A stretch of 64,000 bases of DNA from an uncultured Saprospiraceae bacterium (GCA_937139495.1 CAKZQC010000001.1:62001-126000); one strand, 5' to 3'; counted from the stretch's first letter, positions 43,572 to 52,799 are shown. Translations and numbers: made by a program. Notes: generated by a model from the letters alone, not told the origin.

Positions 43572-43832
43572 ATGTCAACAGTTAACGAAAATCAAACATT
43601 TAGCCAACTTGTTAAATCAACCTTAACGAAGGAGGTTTATGACAATTTGACGACAGAACTCGATCTAACAGCTCGAAAATTGACGCTACTCAAGCGGAAT
43701 CCTGAACGAGGTACAATAGAAAAAGCAGTACAGTTTGCCCAACTATTAGAATGCACCACCAAGCAGTTGATAGATGATTTTGGGTTTGGATTGGACGGCA
43801 TCAGTGTGGGCGATTACAAGAAACTAAGCTAA
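43572..43832 (+). CDS. Small HTH-like (Cro-sized) protein
   Basis: An 86-residue protein, the first gene right of the switch. The segment 'LTARKLTLLKRNPERGTIEKAVQFAQLLECTTKQLIDDFGFG' looks like the last helices of an XRE fold, with the 'A..L.C....LI' spacing typical of Cro-type proteins. It may be a Cro-like regulator opposing the 42.5-kb repressor. Its stop overlaps the start of the next gene (ATGA-type overlap), so translation is coupled. Confidence 0.6.
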   Translation: MSTVNENQTFSQLVKSTLTKEVYDNLTTELDLTARKLTLLKRNPERGTIEKAVQFAQLLECTTKQLIDDFGFGLDGISVGDYKKLS

Positions 43833-44143
43833 TGAAGCCGCTCAATCCACCATCGCACCAGCTGGAGCGACTACCAAGGACTTTCTATTTCGGTACCAAT
43901 GCCTATAACTACTGTAGGCGATGCGAAATAATACTAGGTCGTGGCATGGTTGCCGACTTGGTGCTTCAGGCTCCTGCTCAAGTCGGTGATTTTTTGGTCG
44001 ATGTACCGCCATTGCGCAAGAACTACCGAGTTATACAGATTATAGGCGAACACCTGAATTACGGAGAACAAGACAAAGCACTTCAACGAGTGCAATTAGG
44101 GGTTATTCCCACGCTAAAAAGAGAAATATTGAATCATGAGTAA
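43832..44143 (+). CDS. Hypothetical phage-type protein
   Basis: A 103-residue soluble protein with no recognised family. It has 'NAYNYCRRCEIILGRGMVADLVLQAPAQVGDFLVDVPPLRKNYRVIQII', suggesting a small beta-rich fold, and a Cys pair CRRC. It overlaps both neighbours by a few bases (8-base overlap with the next start), a pattern kept throughout this early block. Confidence 0.6.
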   Translation: MKPLNPPSHQLERLPRTFYFGTNAYNYCRRCEIILGRGMVADLVLQAPAQVGDFLVDVPPLRKNYRVIQIIGEHLNYGEQDKALQRVQLGVIPTLKREILNHE

Positions 44144-44609
44144 GAAGAAGAAATATCCAAGACTAGCAAGCAGAAAGCAGCTGGAGCAAATGAACAATAA
44201 AAAAGATACACCTAAGCAAGAGCAAGAGCAGGTTGTCGAGTTGACAGCATTGGAGCAGCTCCAGCAACAAATGGATAGCATACGAGAGGACACGCTCAAG
44301 ACCATCAACGAACGGTATCAGCAAGAGCAGCTAGACGCTCCAATCTATTTTATACCTGATGGTATGGATAGTGTCCAAATCATCGAAGATATGAAACAGC
44401 TAATGCAAGAACAATTTGGTCTTTCGGCTAGTGTAGAATATCAAGATAAGATTATCCAATTTTTGCTAGGCAAAGTCAAAGGCTTGATTAATGAAAAGGA
44501 AACGCTTGAGCAAACTATGGAGTATGAATGCAACCTAAGCGGATTGGTAATAAACAGCTTGAAGGATAAGATAGCAGGCATGGAGGAAGACATGAAAAGC
44601 GAAGAGTAA
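44136..44609 (+). CDS. Hypothetical coiled-coil protein
   Basis: A 157-residue, highly charged protein. Gln/Glu-rich heptads cover residues 10-70 and 95-155 ('QEQEQVVELTALEQLQQQMDSI', 'MKQLMQEQFGLSASVEYQ'). No catalytic motif. It is probably a structural or DNA-metabolism accessory protein of the phage-like element. Confidence 0.6.
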   Translation: MSKKKKYPRLASRKQLEQMNNKKDTPKQEQEQVVELTALEQLQQQMDSIREDTLKTINERYQQEQLDAPIYFIPDGMDSVQIIEDMKQLMQEQFGLSASVEYQDKIIQFLLGKVKGLINEKETLEQTMEYECNLSGLVINSLKDKIAGMEEDMKSEE

Positions 44610-44656
44610 AAGGATTGGGAAGCGATGAAATCTATTAAGTCAAATTTAAAATAAGA

Positions 44657-45133
44657 ATGATGAGTAAAAATAATGTAGAGCTTAATGTAGAGCAATTTTA
44701 TTTGGAAAACCCTACGGCAAGACAAGAATGTCCCATTGGAGACCTTGATGGATACTTAGTAGCCTGGAACGCTATATTAACAGATCCCCCTAGTGGATTT
44801 GTTGATTGGCAATTAAAATTATCTACCGCACAATTAGCAGATGTTAATATAGCTATTGACGAATATGAGCGAAAGGGGTTGGTAGTAGGCAGTTTAAATA
44901 CTAAGAACGTGAGTAATCTACTGAAGGATTTATTGGAGCAGCCTTCTATCCATATAGCAAGAGCATGGGGAGTTTCAGAGCTTATTTCGGATGCCGAAGA
45001 GTGGGATGGGCTAATACCACTATTAGACCTAAAGCTCATGAGATGCACCTTTTTAGGAGCAATAAAAGACTTGCAAACGCTGAAAGAAAGCAAATGGAAT
45101 ACTATTTATTCAACTAAAAAAAAGAACAAATAA
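44657..45133 (+). CDS. Hypothetical protein
   Basis: A 158-residue soluble protein; two adjacent ATG codons (44657, 44660) could start it. It has an acidic middle ('VSELISDAEEWDGLIPLLDLKLMRC') and a lysine tail, and no recognised family. It lies 47 bases after the coiled-coil gene, one of the few spaced junctions in the block. Confidence 0.55.
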   Translation: MMSKNNVELNVEQFYLENPTARQECPIGDLDGYLVAWNAILTDPPSGFVDWQLKLSTAQLADVNIAIDEYERKGLVVGSLNTKNVSNLLKDLLEQPSIHIARAWGVSELISDAEEWDGLIPLLDLKLMRCTFLGAIKDLQTLKESKWNTIYSTKKKNK

Positions 45134-45142
45134 TAGCGAAGC

Positions 45143-45367
45143 ATGAAAACATCAAGTTTAGACGAAGCACTAGCAGCACTGGAGCAGCAAGTACGGAACG
45201 AAGACAGCGATAGCTCGACAGCTAGCTTTGTGGTACTCGCCCAACAGTTACGAGAAGCACTCTCAGTTTCTAACGAAGAAGAACTAAACACGATTCGGAT
45301 TATCGCAATAGCGGTAACGGACGATTTGATTAATGACAAAATCAAAAAAATAGAAAGCAATGAATAG
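45143..45367 (+). CDS. Hypothetical small acidic protein
   Basis: A 74-residue, largely helical, acidic protein ('LDEALAALEQQVRNEDSDSSTASFVVLAQQLREAL' region). No family recognised. It overlaps the next gene by 8 bases. Confidence 0.5.
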   Translation: MKTSSLDEALAALEQQVRNEDSDSSTASFVVLAQQLREALSVSNEEELNTIRIIAIAVTDDLINDKIKKIESNE

Positions 45368-45743
45368 AGATAAAAAAGTACAGCAGTTTGTACAACAATT
45401 GGAAGGGCAGCCAGCCGCTAAAAAAGCGTTTTGTGTGCTAATCGAAAACATGGAGCAGTTGATAAAAACACATGATTTGCCAGCTAAAGTAATGGCAGAT
45501 TTTCACCAGGCATTCGCTGATGATATTTACGAAAACATAGCGGAGCTGGTACCAAGTGTTGAAACTTCACTCTTTATTCGGTTTGAAGACGTGCCTAACG
45601 GTGGTGTGTTTTGGTACAATGGTCTACAATATGTTAAGCCGACCGATGGGTCGTATTTTATTCGTCCTATTGGCGGTGGAGCAGGTCTGAACCAGTTTCG
45701 ACCAAGTGTAGGTTGTATTGTGCCTAAAATGCAACCTCAATGA
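45360..45743 (+). CDS. Hypothetical protein
   Basis: A 127-residue protein with a helical N-terminal half and a C-terminal Gly- and Tyr-rich segment 'VPNGGVFWYNGLQYVKPTDGSY' that resembles small beta modules of phage accessory proteins. Function unknown. Stop overlaps the next ATG by 4 bases. Confidence 0.55.
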   Translation: MNRDKKVQQFVQQLEGQPAAKKAFCVLIENMEQLIKTHDLPAKVMADFHQAFADDIYENIAELVPSVETSLFIRFEDVPNGGVFWYNGLQYVKPTDGSYFIRPIGGGAGLNQFRPSVGCIVPKMQPQ

Positions 45744-46009
45744 GTAGCCCAATAGCAGGTTTTGACCAAGCCATACGAGTAGCCAAAAGAGGGGGCGAAT
45801 CTTACTTGATTAAGGTAGCCCAAATTAATAAAATACTATTCCTCAAAGCACAACATTTAGACCTTGATGATTGGCGAAAAATAAGAGGGAAAAAGTATTG
45901 GGAATTGAGCGACCAGATGAAAGATTGCCTAACCAAAAAACGGTTCTTGTTGAGCCGAATTGTAGCCTACGAAAAACAATTAAAAATTTCTCAACAGTTA
46001 ATCAGATGA
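45740..46009 (+). CDS. Hypothetical basic protein
   Basis: An 89-residue, Lys/Arg-rich, helical protein ('YLIKVAQINKILFLKAQHLDLDDWRKIRG'). It may bind nucleic acid. Stop overlaps the ATG of the HTH gene (ATGA at 46006-46009), implying coupled translation. Confidence 0.55.
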   Translation: MSSPIAGFDQAIRVAKRGGESYLIKVAQINKILFLKAQHLDLDDWRKIRGKKYWELSDQMKDCLTKKRFLLSRIVAYEKQLKISQQLIR

Positions 46010-46941
46010 GCAACGAAAAAATAATAATTCCGCCAACCGTCCAGACAGGGGATACCGAATGGACGATAGTATCCAGCTCGGCAGACATTCCACTAACAAA
46101 GAACGAAATCAAAACAGCGAAAAGCAAACGCATTAAGGTGGGTAAGTTTGCCAAAGTCAAAAAGCTAATACTGCAAGGACATTCAAAAAATGCAATTCAT
46201 AGGGAGACAGGTTTGTCTAGGGTAACAATAGATAAGTATCTCAAGCTATTGTCACCAGATACCAAAAAAGCAATACAAATTGTACATGGAATGTACACTA
46301 AATGTACACCAAATAAAAAAAGTGTACAGTGTAATGTCCTGCTATTACTGGGTTTTATCCAAGAATGTACACTTCTATTTAAACCCCTCTTTTTTTTGGC
46401 TCTTTTGATTGGGGGAGGGGTTGTACTGTACAAGTTTGTACAGTATCAGGAGCGTGTAGCCGCTTACCAACTAGAGCGTAGTATTATCATTAATGATTTT
46501 TACAAAGTACTAGGTTTGCGATTTATGGATACTTATTTCGTGACCGAGACCGCTTCTGAAACGGCTTGGATTGTCAAAATGAATATTCAGTATGGCGGTG
46601 GACGAATCAAATACGAAGAACTACTTCGAGAGCTGAATGAAGACGCTTGGAAGTATTATCATCGCAAAGAAGCCGTGATTAGGAAGTGGAATATTAATCA
46701 TAGAGAAGAACTAGAAGCGATACGAAACCAAAGAGATGAGTGGCTAGAGGTAATGCGAGAACATGGTTATTTGGACTATTTCAGAGGCTATAATAATGGG
46801 CAATTTGCAGCCTCCAAAAAGTTCCTACTGGAAGACCTGAAGTACTACCGAGAAAGACGGATACCTAAGTATCTAAAATACCATAAAACAGGAGCAGATT
46901 TAGCCCTATCCTTACCAACCTTGAATCCTACCGATTCCTAA
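46006..46941 (+). CDS. HTH protein with central hydrophobic segment; gene carries TGTACA cluster
   Basis: About 311 residues from ATG 46006; the frame extends back to 45871 but would overlap the preceding gene. Residues 45-85 contain a resolvase/transposase-type HTH ('FAKVKKLILQGHSKNAIHRETGLSRVTIDKYLKLL'). Residues about 123-148 are hydrophobic ('LFKPLFFLALLIGGGVVLYK'), a possible membrane helix. The rest is charged and helical. It sits directly before the primase-helicase gene, where replication initiators often lie, and its coding DNA includes seven TGTACA sites. The initiator role is inference. Confidence 0.65.
   Translation: MSNEKIIIPPTVQTGDTEWTIVSSSADIPLTKNEIKTAKSKRIKVGKFAKVKKLILQGHSKNAIHRETGLSRVTIDKYLKLLSPDTKKAIQIVHGMYTKCTPNKKSVQCNVLLLLGFIQECTLLFKPLFFLALLIGGGVVLYKFVQYQERVAAYQLERSIIINDFYKVLGLRFMDTYFVTETASETAWIVKMNIQYGGGRIKYEELLRELNEDAWKYYHRKEAVIRKWNINHREELEAIRNQRDEWLEVMREHGYLDYFRGYNNGQFAASKKFLLEDLKYYRERRIPKYLKYHKTGADLALSLPTLNPTDS
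46281..46442. other. Iteron-like cluster of seven TGTACA sites, candidate replication origin
   Basis: TGTACA occurs at 46281, 46292, 46303, 46323, 46366, 46427 and 46437. The first three are exactly 11 bases apart and the last two 10 bases apart. Near the middle AACCCCTC (46382-46389) is inverted at GAGGGGTT (46415-46422) around a T8-rich loop. All lie inside the HTH gene, as lambda-type origins lie within the initiator gene. Confidence 0.55.
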
Positions 46942-46954
46942 AAAATAAACAACC

Positions 46955-49900
46955 ATGTACATCACCAATCTTGACAGTCTGAAAGATAGTTTTAAGATAG
47001 AAACTATTGTCAAATCATACCACCCTGAGTGGGACGGAAAATCAAAAATGTGTTGTCCGTTTCACAACGAAAAAACACCGTCCTTTTCGGTCTCCAAAAG
47101 TAGAAATAAAGCCTCTTGTTTTGGAGGTTGCCAAAAGTACCTGGATCCAATTGGTTTTATCATCGAAAAAGAAAATTGCACGTTTCAGGAAGCCGTACTA
47201 AAAGCGGCAAAACTGGAAGGGCTTGAGGTGAAACTAGAAACTAGAAAGCTATCACCAGAGGAAGCAGCAAGACGACAGAAAAACCAAGAGGAACTACTAT
47301 CGTTGTGGGCAATGAATGACATGGTCGCCAATGCTTATTTTGAGCAGACCTATGGCGATAAAGTACCTGCTAGTTTTGGGTTTAAGAATGGCGACCAAGT
47401 TCGCACGCTGACCAAACAAACGATAGAAAGGTTTGGGGTGTGTATGACTCCAGATAGCTGGGATTTTATCACCAACAAGTTTGGCAAAGAACAATTAGCA
47501 GAATTGGGTCTCATCAAAGAAAAGCCAACAGGTGGCTATTTTGATATGTTCCGCAATCGTCAACTATTTCCGATCCATAGCAAGGGAAACAGAATCGTAG
47601 GGTTTGGTGCTAGAGCGACAGAGCCGACAGATAAAGTCAAATACCTGAACAGTTCAGAGTCGAAAGTTTACAAGAAAAATCAACTACTGTATGGATTGTA
47701 TCCACAGGTTAGCTACATCACTAAGCACCAAACTATTTATTTGGTAGAGGGCTACTGGGACGTACTTACGCCTTATGATCAAGGGATAAGAGGTATAGTC
47801 GCCAAAAGTGGCTCGGTACTGACCAAAGAGCAAATTCAACTAATGAAGCGATACGCCAAAAGAGTGGTGTATCTAGCTGACAACGATAGCGACAAAGAAA
47901 AGAATGCAGGATTAGACGCTGTCAAAAAAGATGCTCCTGAGCTGGTCAAGGCAGGACTACAAGCCTACGTTTCTATCCTTCCAGAAAAAGAAGATCCTGA
48001 TAGTTATTGTCGAAAAATAGGAGGGGAAGCTTTTCAGAAATATATCGATAGCAATATGCAAGATGCTTTCTTGTGGATGATAGAGGAGCAGTGGGAAGCT
48101 AGCACCAAAGACGGATTTGCTAAAGCAGACATTCAAGCAGAGGCAATAGCGGTATTGGTTTATCTAAGCAATGAAACTATTTCGGACTATTACGCAAAGG
48201 AGATTTGCAGAATAGCAGGAATAACAATCAGTTCTTTTCGTATCGAGTTGAGAGAGGCACAAAATAAGCACTTAACAGATGTTTCGATAGCTGCGGATGG
48301 TTCTACCGTAGAAAATACAGGCTATACAGCAGAACAGCTCAAAAGCATTCGCAATTATGGCTTGTTCTATAAGAATAGAAAAATCTATTGTTCTACTTAT
48401 GAGGGGAATGATACGGAGGTGTCCAATTTCGTTGTTAATCCATTGTTTCACTTGTTATCTAAGGAAGAACCGAAACGAATTTTTGAGATAGTCAATACGG
48501 CAGGGCAAAGGCGTGTGATTGACACGGACACAACAAACTTGGTTAGTTGTGACAAATTCAAAAATACAGTAGAATCTGTAGGGAATTTTGTTTTTAGCGG
48601 CACCGCTAGTCATTACAATAAGCTCAAGCGAAGAGTATATGATTTGATGGACACTTGCTATAGTATAGATACTTTAGGTCGTCACATAGACGGTTTTTAT
48701 ACTTTTGGGAATGGTATTTTTACACCTGAAGGTAAATTTGTAGAAGTGAACAAATACGGCATAGTAGCCTACAAGAAGAAACAGTATTTTTTGCCTGCAA
48801 TGTCTGAAATATACAAAGGTTCTAGCAATCTATACGATGAGGAAAAAAACTTTCTATTCGTAGCACAGGATATAAATTTCAAAGACTGGGCGAAGCTGTT
48901 TTGTGAAGTACATGGTAAGCATGGACAAATAGGCTTGTGTTTTTATTTGGCAGCTATGTTTCGTTCTACTATTTTAGAAACAGTCAAAGTGCCGTTGCTC
49001 AATTTGTTTGGTCAACCTGGTACAGGAAAATCTTTGATGGCGGAGAACCTACTGGGCTTATTTGTCAAGCAACCTAAAGGCTTCAATATTCATGCAGGTA
49101 CCAAGGTTGGTTTGTTCAATAAATTGATGTCGGTACGTGATGGTATTATATTATTAGAAGAATACAAAAATGCGATACATTCTAGCAAGATAGAGGCGTG
49201 CAAGTCTATCTATGATAATATAGGTAGAGAGCGAGGACAAAAAACAAGTAGTCGAAACATTACGACTAGTACACACTCCACCGCCATACTCGCAGGTCAA
49301 GAACTACCGACAGCAGATGTCGCCTTATTTACGCGCTGTATTTCTTTGTCGTTCTCCAAGACAAGTTACACGACTAAAGAACGAAACAAAGCCGCTGCAC
49401 TGAAAGCAATGCGTGGTAGTTTGTCTTCCATCACAGGAGTAGTTTCTACACATCACCAATTAGTCAAAGAGAAGTTTGTCGAGACCTACAAAGAGCAATT
49501 TACAAAGGTTCGCAACTGGTGTGCAGAAAAACAGCAACCTATCGATGCTCGTATGATAGAAAATAATGCCGTACTATTGGCTATTCAGCAGGTCATAGGA
49601 ACGGTACTAGAATTACCTTTTACGGAAGAAGATATTTTTGATGCTTGTACTGATAATATGCTAGTGCAGCATCAACAAATAGGAGACGAGAATGAAGTAT
49701 CTGTATTCTTTAATATGGTGGAGTATTTGGCAAATTCTAGTTTGATCAGAGAACACGAAGATTTTAGAGTCGAGTATGATGTCAAGCTCAAGAAACGCAT
49801 CTTGTATCTTAGATTCTCTAAAATTTATGGATTGTATATGCAGCACCATCGACAACAATACAACAAACCAGGTATTAATCAAACATCCTTGCAGCACTAT

Positions 49901-50101
49901 CTACAAACACACCGCACCTTTGAGGGTATGAAAAAGGTCATGCGATTTGGTAAAACGGCTACTTCTGCCTTTATGTTTGATTATGAGAAATTGAATATAG
50001 CATTGGTAAGTGAGCCAGAGCCAATGCGAGAAACAGGAAGCGAGGAAGAAGCAGAAGCGTTTGCTAAGTCCATAGAGGAAGAAATGAGACATAAAAAATA
50101 G
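46955..50101 (+). CDS. Primase-helicase fusion (CHC2 zinc finger, TOPRIM, DUF927-like ATPase)
   Basis: A 1048-residue replication protein. The N-terminus is a DnaG-type CHC2 zinc finger ('CCPFHNEKTPSFSVSKSRNKASCFGGC', residues ~30-57 in two parts). TOPRIM motifs follow: 'TIYLVEGYWDVLTPYDQGIR' and 'VVYLADNDSDKEKNAG'. The second half is an ATPase/helicase with Walker A 'LFGQPGTGKSLMAENLLG' (about 684-700), Walker B-like 'GIILLEEYKNAI' and a sensor 'AILAGQELPTADVALFTRC' similar to DUF927-type helicases. It would prime and unwind the element's own DNA. Very long for a phage primase, and encoded alone. Confidence 0.88.
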   Translation: MYITNLDSLKDSFKIETIVKSYHPEWDGKSKMCCPFHNEKTPSFSVSKSRNKASCFGGCQKYLDPIGFIIEKENCTFQEAVLKAAKLEGLEVKLETRKLSPEEAARRQKNQEELLSLWAMNDMVANAYFEQTYGDKVPASFGFKNGDQVRTLTKQTIERFGVCMTPDSWDFITNKFGKEQLAELGLIKEKPTGGYFDMFRNRQLFPIHSKGNRIVGFGARATEPTDKVKYLNSSESKVYKKNQLLYGLYPQVSYITKHQTIYLVEGYWDVLTPYDQGIRGIVAKSGSVLTKEQIQLMKRYAKRVVYLADNDSDKEKNAGLDAVKKDAPELVKAGLQAYVSILPEKEDPDSYCRKIGGEAFQKYIDSNMQDAFLWMIEEQWEASTKDGFAKADIQAEAIAVLVYLSNETISDYYAKEICRIAGITISSFRIELREAQNKHLTDVSIAADGSTVENTGYTAEQLKSIRNYGLFYKNRKIYCSTYEGNDTEVSNFVVNPLFHLLSKEEPKRIFEIVNTAGQRRVIDTDTTNLVSCDKFKNTVESVGNFVFSGTASHYNKLKRRVYDLMDTCYSIDTLGRHIDGFYTFGNGIFTPEGKFVEVNKYGIVAYKKKQYFLPAMSEIYKGSSNLYDEEKNFLFVAQDINFKDWAKLFCEVHGKHGQIGLCFYLAAMFRSTILETVKVPLLNLFGQPGTGKSLMAENLLGLFVKQPKGFNIHAGTKVGLFNKLMSVRDGIILLEEYKNAIHSSKIEACKSIYDNIGRERGQKTSSRNITTSTHSTAILAGQELPTADVALFTRCISLSFSKTSYTTKERNKAAALKAMRGSLSSITGVVSTHHQLVKEKFVETYKEQFTKVRNWCAEKQQPIDARMIENNAVLLAIQQVIGTVLELPFTEEDIFDACTDNMLVQHQQIGDENEVSVFFNMVEYLANSSLIREHEDFRVEYDVKLKKRILYLRFSKIYGLYMQHHRQQYNKPGINQTSLQHYLQTHRTFEGMKKVMRFGKTATSAFMFDYEKLNIALVSEPEPMRETGSEEEAEAFAKSIEEEMRHKK

Positions 50102-50121
50102 CAGAATAAAAATTTTGGTCG

Positions 50122-50134
50122 AATTGTCGCAATT
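50122..50134. promoter_or_regulatory. AATTGTCGCAATT motif upstream of the packaging operon
   Basis: AATTG-TCG-CAATT is an inverted repeat in the 110-base gap before 50212. The core AATTGTCGCA is the unit of the tandem repeats at 53816-53863, suggesting one shared regulator. Confidence 0.45.
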
Positions 50135-50211
50135 TTCTTTTGTATTCTGCATAAGTCGTTTCTTGTTCTTCTGAATATGTTCTAATTTTAGGGACAACAA
50201 AACATGAAAAG

Positions 50212-50493
50212 ATGACGGTATTACTTTGGGTAATCGTCATCACCTTACCACTGCTATTGATTGTCTTCCTTCGAGATACGCCACCTAGAGTATCTCATTC
50301 GCTGGAGAGCGACCACGAACACAATAGCACCTTATCTACTTTTTACTTGCCTACTACTGGTAGACTGCCACGCAATAAAGGCAGCTCTCGAAGCCGTCGT
50401 TTTTTCGCAAAGAAGAAACGGCGTAATCGTGTTAGAAACCGAATAGCTCGAAAGAGTCGAAAAATCAATCAAAATAAAAATGGCAGGAAATAA
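50212..50493 (+). CDS. Small membrane protein with Arg/Lys-rich tail
   Basis: A 93-residue protein. One membrane helix at residues 2-19 (MTVLLWVIVITLPLLLIVFL), then a polar stretch and a strongly basic tail ('GSSRSRRFFAKKKRRNRVRN', then more Lys/Arg). A tail like this could bind the genome at the inner face of a virion membrane. No family recognised. Start of the early structural/packaging block after a 110-base gap. Confidence 0.6.
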   Translation: MTVLLWVIVITLPLLLIVFLRDTPPRVSHSLESDHEHNSTLSTFYLPTTGRLPRNKGSSRSRRFFAKKKRRNRVRNRIARKSRKINQNKNGRK

Positions 50494-50722
50494 CAAATCG
50501 GACAGTCCTCGATGGGTGGATGTAGGCGAGGTAGTTCATACCATACGGCAAGAAATAGCTGCAATTAATCAAACAAGAATGCAGCTATCTTTTTTGAATG
50601 AAATGGATGAAATAGGGGAAGTAGATATGGTTACGAAAGTAGCCGATTTGCATTTATCAGACAAGCAACAAATGTTGTCTAAAATTGAAAAACGCATCAA
50701 AAAACTACCGTATGAAAGATGA
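50480..50722 (+). CDS. Hypothetical small protein
   Basis: An 80-residue helical, soluble protein ('VGEVVHTIRQEIAAINQTRMQL'). It overlaps both neighbours (14 bases upstream, 11 bases downstream). No function assigned. Confidence 0.55.
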   Translation: MAGNNKSDSPRWVDVGEVVHTIRQEIAAINQTRMQLSFLNEMDEIGEVDMVTKVADLHLSDKQQMLSKIEKRIKKLPYER

Positions 50723-51635
50723 TAAAAAAGAGTCACAAATTAAAGACGAAATTTCCAAAGAAGATCCATTTGAAAAAGCGTTTGAGAATGAAGTCGGCAA
50801 CGACGTGGGCAACGATTCCGAAACGCTACAGGAAGAACACGTGCAAGATATGGAAAACACCTCGGAAGCCCTAGGAATGGGCGTGCAAGACGATTCTGCA
50901 AGATTAGAGCAAGATGGAGAAGATGACTGGGAAGACGATTTGCAAGATGACTGGGGAGATGATTCGCAAGATGACGGAGAAGGCTCAGAAATGGATGAGG
51001 AAGAGGCAGAAGATGACCCACTAGAAGGCGAGGAAGGCGAGCCAATGACAGACGCAAAGGAATACTTTGAAGATTTGGACATGGGCGAAGATATGCAGCA
51101 GCTCATCGAAGAAATGGGAATGGATGCGATTGAGATGTTTGATGATTTCAAAGTCAATCTTTGCGTTGCGATAGGTGGCGGTCACCCTTCACAATATGCA
51201 GCAAAACCAAAGCTGCAAAAGCGTCTATACAAGTCTATTAATTTGGTGCTGAGACATAAGCAATTCAAAGCACCAACAGCAGGAAAAACCTTGTTGATGG
51301 TCTTGTTTATGATGACGGTTCCGCCACTTAGTACGGCATTAGTTCAGAAGTATTTATTACCCAAAATGATGGCTAAGGCAGCCCCCACGCCACTAGAGCA
51401 GGCAGCGGCAGAGCCAATCGATGCTATCGACTACAAGGCTACAAAGGAGTATAAGGAGGGGCGTACTCGTTTTGATACGTATGCTACTACAGGTATGTAT
51501 ATGTATAAATCAGGTGAAAAGAGAGAATATATTCAAGTCAAATTCGCAGACGAAGCACCTTCTCCAGAGATACAAAAACTACTAGAGGCTGAGAAGACAT
51601 CAGCGGAAATAAAAAAAATAGTTTATGGCAGCTAA
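50712..51635 (+). CDS. Acidic-domain membrane protein
   Basis: About 307 residues from ATG 50712, which overlaps the previous stop; the longer frame at 50685 is disfavoured. Residues ~5-120 are extremely acidic low-complexity ('EDDWEDDLQDDWGDDSQDD'). A helical globular part follows, then one membrane helix near 195-215 ('TLLMVLFMMTVPPLSTALVQ'), then a C-terminal domain ('YIQVKFADEAPSPEIQKLLE'). Its stop overlaps the packaging ATPase start by 11 bases. The acidic region could mimic or repel DNA, or bind the basic proteins encoded nearby. Confidence 0.6.
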   Translation: MKDDKKESQIKDEISKEDPFEKAFENEVGNDVGNDSETLQEEHVQDMENTSEALGMGVQDDSARLEQDGEDDWEDDLQDDWGDDSQDDGEGSEMDEEEAEDDPLEGEEGEPMTDAKEYFEDLDMGEDMQQLIEEMGMDAIEMFDDFKVNLCVAIGGGHPSQYAAKPKLQKRLYKSINLVLRHKQFKAPTAGKTLLMVLFMMTVPPLSTALVQKYLLPKMMAKAAPTPLEQAAAEPIDAIDYKATKEYKEGRTRFDTYATTGMYMYKSGEKREYIQVKFADEAPSPEIQKLLEAEKTSAEIKKIVYGS

Positions 51636-52329
51636 TCAAACCAAAGTAGAGCCGTTTGCTATGCTTGTGTTTGGGCGACAAGGAGCAGGCAAAACAACAA
51701 GTATGGAAGCCTTTTTAGCCATACATCCTTATCATACGCATATCGTCTATAACCCTGGGCGAGAGGAAGACTGGCAAGGCTATACAGAAGTAAGGCTGAA
51801 GCTAGATGATAAATCAAAGAAGTTGTTTTTTACACTCAAAGGCAAAGACTATGATTTTGATAGGCATTTTGTCAAAAAGTTCAAAGGCGGTCGTGTAAAG
51901 ATCGTCCATGAGGGCAACACGAAAGTACGTGTTGCATTCTTTGGCAAGATAGCCTATGATAAAATACTGCCTCGTTCGGTATTGATAATTGATGATGCTA
52001 CAAATGTTATTCGTCATCGATTGACGGATACCGATTCCGCTATTTTTTCTAAAACTAAGCACATTGGAGTCAAGCTGATATTAGCGTATCACGACATCAA
52101 TTATGCACCAAATGAAGCCTTTGGATTGGTGACCCACATTCGCCTATTCATAACCAATGGAGCAACAGGAGCAACAGAGAGACTCTATAGGCGAATGCCA
52201 GTATTACGAACAGTAGATAAGAACTGGGCAGAACTTCAAGAGTTGCCCGAATACTCTTACTACACCATAGATATTTATAAAAACAAAAATATTCTTGTCA
52301 GAGGCAAGAATAATAAAAAAAAGAAATAA
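51625..52329 (+). CDS. Genome-packaging ATPase (A32/FtsK-HerA-like)
   Basis: A 234-residue single-domain P-loop ATPase. Walker A 'VFGRQGAGKTTSMEAF' (about 15-30), Walker B 'RSVLIIDDATNVI' (117-129, with Asp-Asp) and a following 'LILAYHDINYAP' strand-helix match the compact packaging NTPases of PRD1/PM2/FLiP-type and other jelly-roll viruses. Large terminases, in contrast, carry a nuclease domain and are about 500 residues. The lysine tail (KNNKKKK) may touch DNA or membrane. This is the strongest single clue that the element is a tailless virus. A plasmid-type or Zot-like ATPase remains possible. Confidence 0.75.
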   Translation: MAANQTKVEPFAMLVFGRQGAGKTTSMEAFLAIHPYHTHIVYNPGREEDWQGYTEVRLKLDDKSKKLFFTLKGKDYDFDRHFVKKFKGGRVKIVHEGNTKVRVAFFGKIAYDKILPRSVLIIDDATNVIRHRLTDTDSAIFSKTKHIGVKLILAYHDINYAPNEAFGLVTHIRLFITNGATGATERLYRRMPVLRTVDKNWAELQELPEYSYYTIDIYKNKNILVRGKNNKKKK

Positions 52330-52332
52330 GCG

Positions 52333-52788
52333 ATGCTCAATTTAATGATGAAGGGTGCTTTGAGTGCTCAAATTAAACCAATATCAGCAGATATTGCTGC
52401 AAGAGTAGATCAACTATTGCAAGTTATTGGCAATGAAAAAGAAGTTGACCGATACAGCCTGGAGCTATTCTTAATCAAAAAGAAGAATAGTATTAACGGT
52501 GAAATTTATACAAATACAGGGGCTGTTGTAGATAAAATAGATGCTTTGTCTTTGTTTGTGGAGCTGGGCGAACAGCATTTAGCCAAAGCTCCAGCATTGA
52601 TAAGAAAACAAGTCCTGAAGCAATTGGGAGCAGATGGTCTAAAAGGCATATTGCTCCAGGTATTTGATCAGGCTACGATGGTTTGTACTTACAATGAGGA
52701 AGATGAGATCGTATTTTTCAAAGTAGTAGGAGAGCAAAGAGAGCAAGTCTTACTTGCTGACCTAATTACACAAACTCTAATCGACTAA
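52333..52788 (+). CDS. Hypothetical protein
   Basis: A 151-residue soluble alpha/beta protein ('IAARVDQLLQVIGNEKEVDRYSLELFLIKK', 'MVCTYNEEDEIVFFKVVGEQ'). No family seen. Position between the packaging ATPase and the GIY-YIG gene suggests a late or structural role. Confidence 0.55.
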   Translation: MLNLMMKGALSAQIKPISADIAARVDQLLQVIGNEKEVDRYSLELFLIKKKNSINGEIYTNTGAVVDKIDALSLFVELGEQHLAKAPALIRKQVLKQLGADGLKGILLQVFDQATMVCTYNEEDEIVFFKVVGEQREQVLLADLITQTLID

Positions 52789-52799
52789 TCATTTCAATT

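Noticed and set aside
45871..46005. Upstream start for the HTH protein
   Set aside because: It would overlap the preceding gene by 139 bases. The ATG at 46006 forms an ATGA overlap like its neighbours.
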